NCBI RefSeq assembly: GCF_003073045.1
Contig: NC_037597.1
Span: 23,388,158 to 23,452,157, forward strand
Direction of reading: 5' to 3'
Length of the DNA stretch: 64,000 bases
From: Pomacea canaliculata
Taxonomy: Eukaryota > Mollusca > Gastropoda > Architaenioglossa > Ampullariidae
The position numbers were made by a program, and so were the translations under genes. The notes under the pieces were generated by a model. It made no database searches. It saw nothing but the letters and a program-made list of their open reading frames with translations, and was not told the origin of the DNA. Below are positions 49,322 through 63,300 of the stretch, piece after piece (within the stretch, counting starts at the first letter, position 1; every line of letters starts with the position of its first letter).

Positions 49322-51339
49322 CGATATGTTTTGACCCAAAGCGGAAAAGACTAACAAAGGGGATAACGCATTTGATGTTTTATTTTTTGGGGGGATTGCC
49401 GTTCTTTTTAGTTTCGTTTTTCCGCTTCTTAAAATAGCAAAATTTAATAATTATAGTTTTTTGCTCTTGTCATTTCCCAAGCAACGAGAACAATTACTAA
49501 AAACTTAGCGCGTAACACGCGGATTGCATTCACCAGAATAACTCGTATAATTAATGCCAATGCATTTTTATGTTTCCGACGAAACCAAGATCGACAGGGA
49601 CAGGAGATTGGGCTTCTTGATTTTTTTTTAGGTTTTATTATGATGTACCATTTGATATTATGCAAACTAATGAAAATTAGTTCACCATTCCTGCTAACAA
49701 TACATGTATAAGAATTGTGCATAATCTTTATTAATTGCAACATTGTTTAAAACTAGACCCCACCTTGAAAAAACCTGCATTAAATTATTGGCAGGGTTAC
49801 AAAACTAAAATACCCATGCACCAGTTAAACTTCTTTTCCTAGCATTTCAAGATACCATCATGACGATAAAATGACAAAGCAGTCTAGACACAAAGCAACA
49901 GATGCATATATTCCTGTCCACATGAAAAATTAAACTGGCACAAAGAGTAAATTTTTCATTTTTTTATTTTTATTAAAACGGACATTATGCATTTAAAATT
50001 TCTATTTACACTTTTTATCAATGCACAAACATTCCTCTCTCTCAAACATACACAACAATATTCAAAACTACAGATAAAATGGATGTCCTGACGGCCTCAT
50101 TTCAATGCACACGATCTGTTATGTCATTAATCTGCAGTTGGCTTTCCGATGCTTTTCTGAACATTTGTCTTGGCAGCTACATAAAGTTAATGAACATAAT
50201 GCAGTTTTGAATTACACTGTTATGCACTTCAGACAAAGTTTTACACATTAAACCTTTTAATTAAAATATTTCATGTCAAAAAAGAAAAGGTTCTGCAGTG
50301 TCTACCTTTCATTTTTAATGTGATTATAGATGAAAAATTTATTATGTTCTTAATTTAGTGAAAATACTTTAGCATACTTTTAAAAATCATGTACCTAAAT
50401 ATACAAGATAAGTATTCACAAAAAGTGAATGCAATTATCACATGGAAGATGTTGACAAATGGTTTTAAATGCAAAAGAATGAACAGTGAAATATAAACTA
50501 ATTTACTCACAAAAAATACATGTTTTTACATAAATGTAATAATGTTAACATATGTATGTTGAATTTTCATAGCAGGTACATTTTAAAATACTTATTTTAT
50601 GAAATATGAGCCATATGGTTAATGTAATAATCTTTAACAAGCAGCATCTATAGCTAACTACATATTTGATCAAGTGGTTTTTTTCTTTTTTGAAAGAGAT
50701 GTTTGAAGACACTTTTTGTGAAGATCAGTTGACTTACAGTAATTCCATATTCTTCTATATCCACATAGTGACTTATCTGGTAGTGTTGTGAACATATTAG
50801 AAGATTATGATCTGTATGCATATTAGTTTCCCTTCTTATGACAAGTGACTAATAAAATTTTCTGCTTAAGTCAAGTGCATATCAAAACAAGGATGAGTTG
50901 CTTTGAGACTGCGAGATAGTGAGGAGTTACGGAATTGGGAACAGAGAGAGCACTTACAAAAATTAGAAGAATCTTGTTTTCTTTCAGTCATGTTGACATT
51001 AACCCAATCAAAAAGTTCCTTCTGACCACCATGCAACCTCATTTATCAATTCTTTAAACATTTCTATCATTAAATTTTAAGCATCCAATTAAACAAATTA
51101 TAATTGTTCTGTTCCCCCCTAAAAATGAAGCCTGACCACATAATTGGGATTATGCCCCTCAGCTTTCTAAATCATCAAAGTTTCTACAGTAAAGTAACAA
51201 AATAAATAAGAAAAATCAACATATCTGAAGATACATGCATCAGGAAAAAGCTATCTGGCCATCACATACACAGGGCTTGTATGAAATTCTTCTCCTACCC
51301 TTGTCTTAATATTTCAAACTTCTGACAGTTCCTTGCTTG
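49322..51339. other. Interval between KIF6 and NVL
   Basis: NVL upstream region near 49300-49500 and, beyond it, very AT-rich sequence that probably includes the KIF6 3' UTR on the minus strand. No gene or repeat end recognised. Confidence 0.4.
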
Positions 51340-54300
51340 TCACCTTTTTCCTTGAGCTGCAAAGAAAAAATGTTATAATCATTTGAATCTGCCAGTTTGT
51401 CACAGGGGGTGACATGATGATAACAGTGATGGTGGCTGAGCCACACCTGTTGTATGACTAATTGGGTTTTTGTTTTTTTAGATGGTGGAACAAGAAAGGG
51501 GGAAGATGATCTAAATTGTCGCCAGCCAGCACTTCAATTCTCACAGAGACACGGCAAGTGCTGAGACACTACGTGTGGGGGAGTGAATGCTGTGTCTTCA
51601 TAGAAAGTTGACTTTAATGTGGGAGTAATTTTGTTCTTGTTTATAACTGTTACAGGCGCAGTTTTATTGGTATCCTGGAGTAGAGGTTTCTTGTCCCCAA
51701 GAGGCAGCACTGGTTTAAGCAATGTCTGACTCCAAGAGGCAGCGTTTGATATATAACAAGGTTAGGTTGCTCGTCTCCAGAGGCGGCGTCATATTGAGCT
51801 GTGAGTGTCATTTAGTGCATAATGTCTATTCCCAAGTGGGCGTCAGTTGTGTTTATTTCTACGTTTCAAGATAACTTGTCAGTGTGTGTATGGCGAATAA
51901 ATATATTCGGATTTTGGAATATTAGCCCCCAGTGACTGTTGGTACAGTGAAAGCAGTGTTGTGCCAAACTTTTCTCTCAGGACTGTGTTTAGAATCAGAG
52001 ATATTAATAAGTAATAATAAAAGACCTTAGATAGTAGTAAGGATTAACTGATGCATGTTTACTAGGAAATTATTTTCAACATTTATTGTATATTTTTATG
52101 AGTTATTATAGCATAAATTCAGTTAATATTATCAAACGTATACAGGCCTACAAAATAGGTAAAGTTTTTGAAGAAAGAACGTGCAAATGTCCAGGTGTGT
52201 ACGAGAATGTGACAATAACAATGATCAACTTTATTTGTCCAAGTGGAAAATTTAGACCTGGGAAGGTGCTCGAGTTAGTTAAGTTAAAAATAAAAGTAGA
52301 ACAAGGTGCAGCGTTAAGATGTGAGTGTCTGCGACACAGTTGAAGTACTTTTCAAAACAGATGCTTGATTTTCAGATTGATTTGTTAGAAGAAAGTTGCG
52401 GTGCAAGCCCAGCTGCACTGGTTATTCTTACCTTGGCGAAGAATATTTTGCCTTGCACGCACAAATGCCATAATGTCTGCATCTACCTGTGGATCTCCTG
52501 TCAGAGGAATGCCCCCTGGTCCTTCTGGCTTTTCTTGGCTTAAACAAAATAATATGAAAATAATATTAAATAAACACATCTTTGTTGTATACATCAAAAA
52601 ATCTCTCTGCACTTTATGTACTTCATGTATACAAAAATGCATATGAGAGAAAAATTACAATGGGATTAATAAAGGCTAATATTCCATGCACCTCACAAGT
52701 TCTAGCTAACCTCTCACTTGTAAGTGTTTACAAGACCTTGAATACACACATTTTTTGAATTTTAGTTTGACTGCTTATGTTGACAAACATGTCTTTCCCT
52801 GATTGTTAATGATTCTAAAAGTAATGCAGATCTTTATGTCTTACAAAGATTACTTCATGAAAGAGTTTCTGTGGAAATGATCTTACTTCAGTAAGTGTGT
52901 GTCCGCCCTCTCCATCTTTTGTCCAGTGAAATTGGCTGCCATTGTATGACTGTGTCGTCCAGAGTGCAGATGCTGACTCAACTTAGAGTCTGTGTCACTG
53001 AGGAGAGATTGAGTTTCCCCATAACTTTTTTGGCTGTAGACACTGCTATTAGGTGGGGTTAAAGGTGGTGTCTTCCATGCTGTACGAATGGCAGCTTTTG
53101 ATTCTGTTTCCTGAATAATGAAATTAAAAATGTTACTTAATCTTGTTAAGACATTTATCTTTGCAACACAAACTGTCCACATATACATATTTTGCAGACA
53201 ATGCAAATACCATCATATATTTGCTGTGACAGAATACAATTTAAAATTAAATTTGTTCTCACATTTATGGCAGTTGTTTGTTGTGCCCACCAGAGTTCAA
53301 AGTCCTTCATGAGTTTCACCTTTGCCTTCTCCAGCAGATGCTGCAAATGCTCTATCTCTGTTTTCATTGTACGAAGCTCTACAAACGTTTCTTTGTAACT
53401 GTCAAAAAAGATTTGAAAAAAAAATTATTTATATATAAATGCATTTAACACCAATGTAAACATGCTTTGTTGCCTTTAAAATGCTATTACAAGTTATTTT
53501 GCACATGTTAAATGCCACAATAACTGCTGCTATTTAAGACTTGTAAGTTTAAAGTGGCTTGAAATTCTTGGACCAATAGGTTTCTGGTCTGAGGCTTTCT
53601 CAGTGTTGTCTTGAAAACTTTCCCTGCTTACCCAGCAGCAATAGGTATATAGCAATAAGTTGATGTCCTAAAATCTACAGTACCATATAAACAGGGCAAT
53701 GATGGAATAACGCAAGTTTTTACAGATACCTTGGAAACAACAATAAGACAAATACAGTATCAAGATTTTTGTATCTTGTATTTAAAACTAAGAATGAAAT
53801 AAGTTCTTGAAGAAATGTTCATATGCATTGATTAGTGATTTATTAGGAATATTGCTGATGATTTTTTTTGTTTGTTTGTTTGTCTGTTGTTTTTTTTTCT
53901 GAAATTGTCTAACCTCCGTGAAACAAACCAAATGGTTTATTCAATAAAGAATTCGTTCGTTCGTTGAAAATAGGTACCTGATTTATCAGGTAAGTAAATA
54001 CATTAGAAATAATTCACTGACCTTATAGCCAACTATAAGTCGTGTATTTTTGTTACAATTATGACCATAACTGATTTTTATAATTTAAAAACTGATGTGT
54101 CTCACAATTCCCTAAATGCAGCTGAGATGAGTGTGATGTCCCTTCGTCTAACTGGCTGGAAGGGGACTAGCTCTCTGTTGTTTTGTTTTGCCATGGATCT
54201 GCATTGAGTTTTAGGGATCTGTGATGTTTGTTGCACCGTTTTCCTCTGTTCTGGATTGTTCTTTAGTGCTTGTGGCTTGTCGTTTCTTCCAATCAACACT

Positions 54301-57300
54301 TTCATGCACTAATTGCTTCTGTGTTGTTTTGCCATCTTGTTTTGGATTTTTGACATAACAGAATTATGAGCCTTCTTCATTGACATTTAAACTTTTCTGA
54401 CGTAAGCCATGTTGCTTTTCATTTTTTGATTGACAGACCATGTAGGTTGCTATAAGTGAAGTTAAGATCTTCGATCTCTGCACTTCAACGACGTCAGCCT
54501 GCATCTTGCTCCATCTGTGTTTCTGGTCTGTTGTCGTGTTCGCTTCATCAGTGCCTGGATTGTGCTGTTTCAAATGTGTTGCCATAAAAAATTTTGCTGG
54601 GCTGAATTTGTAGTCACTTCACAGGAAAGGCTGGTACTGGTGAGAAGGAAGATCTGTCACTGCTTGCCACATGTGAGAGACAGCCAAATATCTCTACTGA
54701 TGAGTGTGAAGGTGATGAAGACTTTGACTTTATCTTGCTGTCTTAACTGTCAGAAACCTCAAGCCTTTCTACAGCTACACACTGCTATGGGTCCCTTGAT
54801 ACTAACCATGGCAATGAAAACAACTCTTTTTGTTGTTTTTTAGACAACACCCCCACCAGAGGATATCTCATGAGGCCCTTTATCAATCATCTTGCCCAGA
54901 GACTGTTCCTAAAGGAATTGTCGCTGGTTTTGTGCAAGCAGTGCAGCAACCTGTAAACTCCTGTTATTTTACAGTCTTTTCTTAAATGGATTGTAAAACG
55001 CCTTGAGTCTGGCTATGCTTGAGAAACATGCTACACAAATGTACTTATTATTATTATCATACAGCTGCTGTTGGACTTAGCCAACAAAGCATGACAGGCT
55101 ATGTTTTGAAGAAATTAATGACATGAAACTTGAAGTTGAAATACTTTTTTTATGCCTTGCAACAATGTGTGAGAAAAATTGCACGAAACTAACATACATC
55201 ATTTTCTCACTCTCCATTTCTTCTCTCAATGACTGTTCCGCTTTTCTTAAATCCTCTTCACTGACACCAACTGAAAAGTTTAAGAAATATTTTACCCACA
55301 AATATAAAAATATGCATAAAAAATTAAGTGAAACAGTAAGCCAACAAGGAATGAAATGGCAAACATTACCATTTTGTGCAGATAAATCCTTTAATAAGCA
55401 TACATCCTAATCAATATTTCATATATTTTTTCCATTCGGACACCAAGCAATGGTCAAAATTATAGATGTAAGAGATAATGTGGCATGACTAGTATATTTT
55501 GGCTGTGGTTATCATGATTCTAAATTTTCAACATATAGAAAACACCTTAAACAATTTAATGAAGTATATTACATATCAATCCTTATTTTACTGTAAGATC
55601 TTGCCATAAAATAATAATGTGCATAATAAATCTAGAAGCAAAAAGTGAAGGAAATATTATTTTTAAGAGTGCTCATGGCAATGAAAAGTTGTCAAAAAGA
55701 TGCAGACCTTGGGTTCTGAGTTGATCTACTTCCCCCTTCAGATGGTCTGAAAATTTGAGTTTACCACAGAATTTAAATTATAATTACAGCAAAAACAAAA
55801 CAGAGTTGTATAAGATCTCTGTAGTATTTCAAATAAAAATATAATTATAGTTAATCAGGGAAATCAAAATCTTCAATACATCAGTGCATAAATAAAATGA
55901 AAATTAGCAATTTTACTAATTTTCCTTTTTTGGCATGCTGTCTCTATGCAGTTTATTGTGATTACATTTTCAAACAAATGGTGCACTGTAAATAGTACGT
56001 AGAATAATAATGTTATCAGTCACAGGAAAGAAAGCGTTGGTTGATCAGGGAGGGGGAAGCTGCTCTAGGTGAAACAAATTACATAATGAAGAAGTCTGAT
56101 ATTTCTCAAGAGCATTTGTCTTCTGCAGTGAAGTTGCTCAAAAACAATTATGTACTGTCACAGAAGTAAATGAACTCACTAATTCTCTGTTTTGCTGCAT
56201 TAAGCTTTTCTCCAAGAGCCTTGGCTTGACCATAGCGCTGTTTTAAGACCTGCTTGTTCTCCTCTATAAGCTGGTTTTGACTGTAATCTCGCATAAAGAT
56301 ATCAAATGCTTCTTGCCGTCCCAATGACATGGGTCCCACTGTAGCACATAAGAACCAGCAACAAATAAAGCATTATACATTCTCATGCAGGACAGACACA
56401 TGCCTATTTTTACAATAGTAAATAAGTTTTAAATACTGCTTCGCTGGTGTGTTTTCATCTGAACACCAACTAATTAATAATGCCCATTAAAAATACAACA
56501 TTCACATAAAAATACGCTTATGAAAAGGCCAGTTTTGTGTTCGGCTCACATAAATGAAATCCATGCGACAGCCACTGCCCAACTGATCCCATTTGTCCTA
56601 CCTCCCTTAAGATTGAGCCTCGAAACACTTTGCAAAAAGTTTTTTTACATTCTATCAGTAAATGCATTAAATAGTGTTTCTGCAAGACACTCTGTCATCT
56701 TCAGGAAATATACTTAATATATAATTCTAACTTCCCTACTTAGTGTCTTACTTACAGATTTTGTTTTTCATGCAATCATTATTCTCAAGCACAGGATGAA
56801 CTTCTTGTCTTGTTTTTTTATTGTTGGATCTATCCGGTACCTCAAAGTCGCCCTTGCCAAGGAGTTCACTGGTTCTGTGTGAAATATGTCCATTGGCCTC
56901 TGAACTCTGTGATACACTCCTAAGATCCAATTCTTCTTTTGAAGCCTGCGCATCTGCTGCTCGCTTTTTCTCTCTCTTCAACATGTTTACTAAAATGTCT
57001 GGTGGTGGTTAAAGAATATGTATATCTATAGTTTCTTCCTAAAAATCCACTTTCAACAGCAAATAGGTGGTTGAAGTTACAAAAATACAAATAAACACCA
57101 TTAAAAGTTTAAAATAAGAAAGAAGATTAAAAATTACTTTATAATAAAGTGCAAATAAATTTATTAGAAAAGTGCAAAAGGTTGAATTAATATTGAATTA
57201 AATTGAATTAAAGGTTTGAGTTAATAAGAGCCAAAACTCTGCATTGTCTGGATCAAAACTGAGACCTGATTAAGACCACATATGCCTTCCTTATCTAGAT

Positions 57301-60300
57301 GATGAGGATATTTATTTCATTGTCTCTCTGGAGCAACAGGTCTTTGAGCTTTTTCAGCTCAGTCTTGCTATATGGACCAACATCAGGGGTACTTTCAGGT
57401 TGTGGAATTGGTTGTGGTTGTACAGGAGCTGGTCGTTGAAGGATGCGCATCTGCCAGGATAAATGACTAACTTTATGCAAGTATAACTTTGCAATGTGAC
57501 TGCCATGTTTCTCAACAGTGCTATGCTTATACCATACTGAATCTGAACACTTGCAACTCATCTGCACAATTTCCTCTATATTTGCATACAAATATGTTTA
57601 AGAATAGTGGCAATTTTGATGAGGAATACAATCTATACGAATCCATTAAGTGCATGGGTTTGATTTACTGAGTTTTACTAGCTTCATGTTTCATCATCAC
57701 ACTTGTCATTCTATAGACATAACTTTTGCATGTTATGTTGCATGTGTCCATGTATGTAATAGTAGTAATATGTTTATTTATATAGCACTTCCCCCCCCCC
57801 ATTAATGATGGGCTTAAAGCGCTTTACTAAACAGAAAAACACATAAACATAAGAATAATGAATGCTGGTCTCAAAAGCAATTCCTGAAAAATAGCCAAAT
57901 TCTTGCAGTAAGATCATCAGGTTAGCTTTACAATCACTGAGAAATAGCCAGATTCTGTTGAAGAATTTCTGGACTGAAATACTAGAGGCAACCGTCAGTG
58001 TGTTGGGTAGTTATAGACTGTTCACAAGCGCTGGTCTCCTACAACTGTGGAGAAAGAGAGCTGTGGCGGCCAGTGAGACATACCTGTTCGCTAGCTAACC
58101 CTGATATTAAAACATGGCTAGCCTTCACATACAAGTATTCAAGGGGGGAGGTGATGTTGCAAGGCTGACTTGCTGGTGGACAATCAGACAGTTGAGATTA
58201 GGAACAAGCACAATGCTTTGTTACTGATTTGTCTGACATAACTTTTGTCTGCCTTCTGCTTGTCACTCTTGAATCTATGAACTTGAGCAGAGCACAGTCC
58301 TGGCACTGAAGAAGCAAAGGCGACAGCAGTCAGTGACATGAAGGGTGCAAGATGCAAGATGACACAAACATATGTCATCACCAGACAACATTGCTGAAGC
58401 GCATAGATCCAGAATCTAATCCGCACAACATGCAGCAATGTACGTGGTTCGTAAATAATAAATAGAAAATGGCATGATCCACAATGCTTGAACAACTAAA
58501 AGTGTCAATAAAGAAGGCACAAAATCCGGTATAGTCAAAATCCAAAGCAAGATGGAAGAACAGGAGGCGGAAGTTAGTGGAAGATGTCTATTGTAAGAAA
58601 TGATGCAGCACAAGCACTGAAGAAAAAAATCCATAATAGAGATGAATGAATGAGTAGGAGAAATCAAAACGATGCAGATCCATAGACGAGGCAAAATGAC
58701 AGAGAGCTGGTCTCCTCCAGCCAGTTAGGTGAAGGGACAGTACTCTCCATCAATGCATGTGTTCTTATTATTCTGTCTGTGTAGTTTTTTTAATTATTTC
58801 TCTTGACTGGAAATGGTGCACATTCAGTCTGTATGTGCTCTGACTCTTTATTACATAGTTATTTGTTTTTATTTGTGTACAGCAAATAAATTATTTTCAT
58901 AATTACAACTTTATGTCAGTCGAAAAAAGTTGGGCATAAACTTTTATAAATTAATGCAAATTTAATTGCCTTTAAAACAAAAACTTTAATCTTAAAGTCA
59001 TTCTGCAAATCAGTAGTATTATAATTGTTTACAGAATTATAGAGTAAAAGATATGCAAATAAACAATGCATCAGATGTCTTCAAAGCATGACCTCAAAAC
59101 TAAAACATGAAAGTGATGTAGCTTCTGAGCAGCAGACTTTTCTATAGAAATGACACTCTCCTGAAACATACCTTCATAATTTTAAAGCATGCTTGAATCT
59201 TGCGCAGGTCAGGACCAAGAGAAAGGTAAGAATGTGGATCAGAATCTTCCAAGTACCTCTGAACTGCATCCTCACACCTGTATGTGTTGAGTGACAAGCC
59301 AAACAGGTTTCATTAGCAGGAAGTGATGCAAAAAGATATATAAAAATAAGCAGACTTTACATTTTTATGTTAAGACCATAACAAGAAAAATGTAACAATT
59401 GATAGCTTTTGGCTTAGAATAACTCTACATTTTTGTCATCTTCAGTTGATTAAAATATGAAAATAAAAATTCATTTGACTTCAGAAAGGATCAAGTTAAT
59501 AAAGAAGAGGAAGAAAGAAAACGGAGATTAGATATCAGTAGGCAAGTCACAAGTATGTGAAATGTCTTGTGTAAATAGGCTTTATCATCTTCCCTGTGTA
59601 AAACAATGCTTCTTTTCTGGTGTCACTAAAAAAAAAATCTGCCTTGTTTATGAGATTTCCCAATAGGCAATAATCTAGCTATAATAATCTGTGTTTTCTG
59701 GTACATTTTACATGCAAAGCAGTTTCAGTTAAGGTGATATACAAAACACAGTTAACTTTTTCAGCTGCTGAGTAAACTCTGAAAATGTAACATTGAAATT
59801 TATATTTATCTAGCAACACATTATCATTTTCTTACAGTTTACGTCTGAAAAAACTTACTACCTCATAAACAAGGCAGAAAGAAAACTAAACTTTTATACT
59901 CAAGCAAAAAGTCCATAAAAATATATTCTTCGTGAGGATGGGTCTGTAGCTAATACAACACAACAGAACCTTCAAATTAAAATAATAATGCTAAAAGTTT
60001 TTTTTTTAAAAACCCAAACAAATCCTTTTCATTTAGAAAAAGGAACAGAGATATTTTGATAGTACCATTGGATATCATCTTCAGTAAGTTCATCTTGAAG
60101 CTGTTCTCCAGTTGCTAAGGCAAGCTGGTCTCGCAGATCCTTGTTCTCTTGCCTCAGTTTCATTATGAGAAGCTTTGGATCTAGTTCCTCATTTACCATA
60201 ACATCATTTCTTATCATGGCCACTCGTTGAGCAAATCGACAGGTTGATATGGATTCCTAATAAGAGAGTTTAGGGAAGGAAAGAATTACCCTGATTCAAT

Positions 60301-63300
60301 GTACATTGCTATAGACATATGAAAGACATTTCTCAGTCATCAATATTGTTTATATAGATTACTCCCATTTTCTGATTCACTTAAGTTCCACAATTTTGCA
60401 TTAAATTACGCTATATAACATATTAAAAAATTTCGTTATAAATGTTCATATACTATGACATTTTCTCCCTTCAGTTTGCCACCAATACAGATAATTATCT
60501 ACACTGCACATCAACATCTCTTCCACAATATTTATTTTGTTGAAGTACATACATCCATATTCTTTTTTTCCATAGAACAAGTTGCTATCATTGTGGTCAT
60601 ACAGTTTCCTCCTAGGCTGTCCCTGAGCACAGACGTCATCAGGGAGTTTCTGTATGGTACATGCTGCCGGTTCTTCTCTGATAAGGCTACAATCACCTGG
60701 ACAGCATCAGGTAAACGTGAGTACTTTTAGTATGATGGTGTATAAAAATCAAATGAAAATGAAGGGCAGGAAATCTTTTAATGAAAATTTGCATGAGATT
60801 TTGCAGGAAAATTTGACTACAATCTATCTGACTAGGCACACAGTCAAGAAAACAGATTGTAACAAATGAACACAGCTACACATTCTTACTTGTTCTAAGT
60901 AATGCAGTGAAAGGTTGATGTACTTTGCTTCAGTCAAAATTTGTCCATTCACTCCAGTCTTCGACACTCTTTCTGACCTGAAAACACCAGAGCAAATACA
61001 GTTTGAGAAAAAAAGCTACTCTGTTTTTCAATGAATAAAGCTCAAATCCACACTATAAGGGGAAGGTGAGGAACTTTCGATATCAGGGACATACCCTGCA
61101 AGATCAACTAAATGTAACTTGGAACGACGAATAGTTGCAGAGCCTGTTTCCCTGGAGACGATGTGTATTGTGAAAATACAGTGGGACCGAGAGGATGCTT
61201 GATTCATCGGGGTCTGAAACATATCGAAAAAATAATTTTAAAAAGGTGAAGTAACTAAATTTACATGTGAAAACATCTAGGAATATTATAAACTGCTTAC
61301 ATAAAAGGACCAAAAGCAAAACAAGCAAACAAACAAATACATAAATGATATAACAAAACTATATTGCTCAGAGGCAGACAGTATGTCTAAATGCAGAAAT
61401 AGAACAAGTCAATCATGCTAGATGAAAAATATTCTAAAGAGTGTGAACAACTATAAAACTTCTTTAGTAAATATGAAAAATCTTTCAAAATATAATCAAG
61501 ATGGATATTTTAGATACATAAAATTTATTTTAAAATTTGTATATATGATCTAAACCTACATACAAAGTCTAACACAGAATGATTAATTAGGTTTTTTTAA
61601 CCTCTGCTATCATCCGGTTTGTGTCTCCAAGAAAGAGAAGGTTCAAAGCTTCTTCCTCTGTATTGGCTTGATGTACAGTGAGGTTTTTCAAATGGATATT
61701 CTGATCAGAATCTTCCAAAAGAGTCACCTTCCTAAAACCAAACATCACTGAAGCACATCCTATGAGCAATTCAAAGTGTGCATGGCATTTTAATCATCTG
61801 ATAGATAAGTTCATTCATTTATTAGTATTTAAACTTGACACCATGTCAGACGACTTTCACTCTGCCACCATATCTGTTTATACATTTCTTCAGAATAAGT
61901 CATGCTGAGGTACACAGATAAAAAAAGGCAAGGAAAAGATTGGTCCTTAAGTGCTCTGTCGAATGTGTTGTGGTATGCAGACTTGTTCAAAAGTAAAATA
62001 GACTTTATACATAACATGCATGCTCATGCATGCTTAAAGATTATTATGTACATGCTGCACAAACAATTCTTATAAACAAGTGGAGGAATACTTGGCTGTG
62101 CACACATGCATTCATGCACATAAATGACATTTTATTGCACTTTTTTAAAGAGTATTGGTGAAATATAGATACATATATATAGATGTGTGTGTTGAGCGTA
62201 TATGTATCTAAATGGAAACAGCTTACGGTAAATCCTCCAGCTTGGCTGCTTCATGCTTGGGGTTAAGGAGATCATACCCATTCTCATTGTAGATCTCCAA
62301 GTAAGAAATATGGAATGTATATGTCAAACCTGGACTCTACAGTGGGAAGGAGAAAAGTGCACTTATGCAGTGTTCAGTTTTAGAACCCATCAAGAAATCA
62401 AGCAATTGTTTCCAGCGATAAAATATCATTCAGTGACCTGAACTGAGCTAACATCAAAATCAATGAAAATATTTTGACAATGCAAAGAGGATAATGAGCA
62501 AACAACATTCATAGCTAGTTACATGCATGTGCCAGGACAAGGTGTGAACATATTATTTTTATGTCATAGAGACATTAAACTGCATTTGTGAAAAAACAGA
62601 ATTCAAGCCACAAATAAACTTACGCTCTCCATTTTGCTAAAAATATAAGAAAGAGAGCGTGGAATAATCCCACGATCCACGTAACGTTCAGCTCCTCCTG
62701 TAATGGTAAATGTCTTTCCACTTCCAGTCTGCTCAGAAGAAAATAATGAATGAAGGAAACAATGAAACATGTCTTGACCAGCCTATTAGATAACTGGCTG
62801 TTCAGTGTTTCATGTCAACCCATTAGCAGAATGCTACAGAATTATTAGTGATATAAAGTAATTCTTTCTACTTCCAGTCTGTTTAGAGTAATAATAAGAG
62901 AATAAGAGTGACAGATGAAAAAGCAGCCACGCATACTTTGGTCTGCCTACTGGGTGCTTCATGCCATTATTAAAAATACAATTACAAAGGATCTACATGA
63001 TGCAATACAAACTAGGCATTTGTAATCTCACATACTCTATAAAAAACTTGGATGATTTACCTGGCCATATGCAAAAATTGTTCCATTGTAGCCAGCCAAG
63101 ACACTGTAATAGAACAAGTAACAGGCTTGATAAAGATTAACAAAAAATTCCGACCACATGACACAGAAGTTTCACAACCACACTACAAACTATAGAATAA
63201 AATAAATGAGACAGTAAACTGTCTTCAGCATGCATGTGTGTGCACAAGGGTGCATGGTGTTTATGGATGTAAAGAGTGAAAGTTAATGTCTGGAGATAAC

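Noticed and set aside
51693-51845. Spaced repeats resembling a CRISPR array
   Set aside because: Only four degenerate units with uneven spacing, in an animal intron; no CRISPR is expected or supported.
52086-52343. Open frame of 85 codons in a KIF6 intron
   Set aside because: AT-rich, no known motif, no splice or promoter support; probably chance or part of a repeat.
54102-54585. Two open frames on the minus strand in a KIF6 intron
   Set aside because: They do not join in phase with KIF6 exons and show no family motif; likely retroposon sequence.
60455-60730. Plus-strand open frame across a KIF6 motor exon
   Set aside because: Antisense shadow of the conserved exon 60553-60696.
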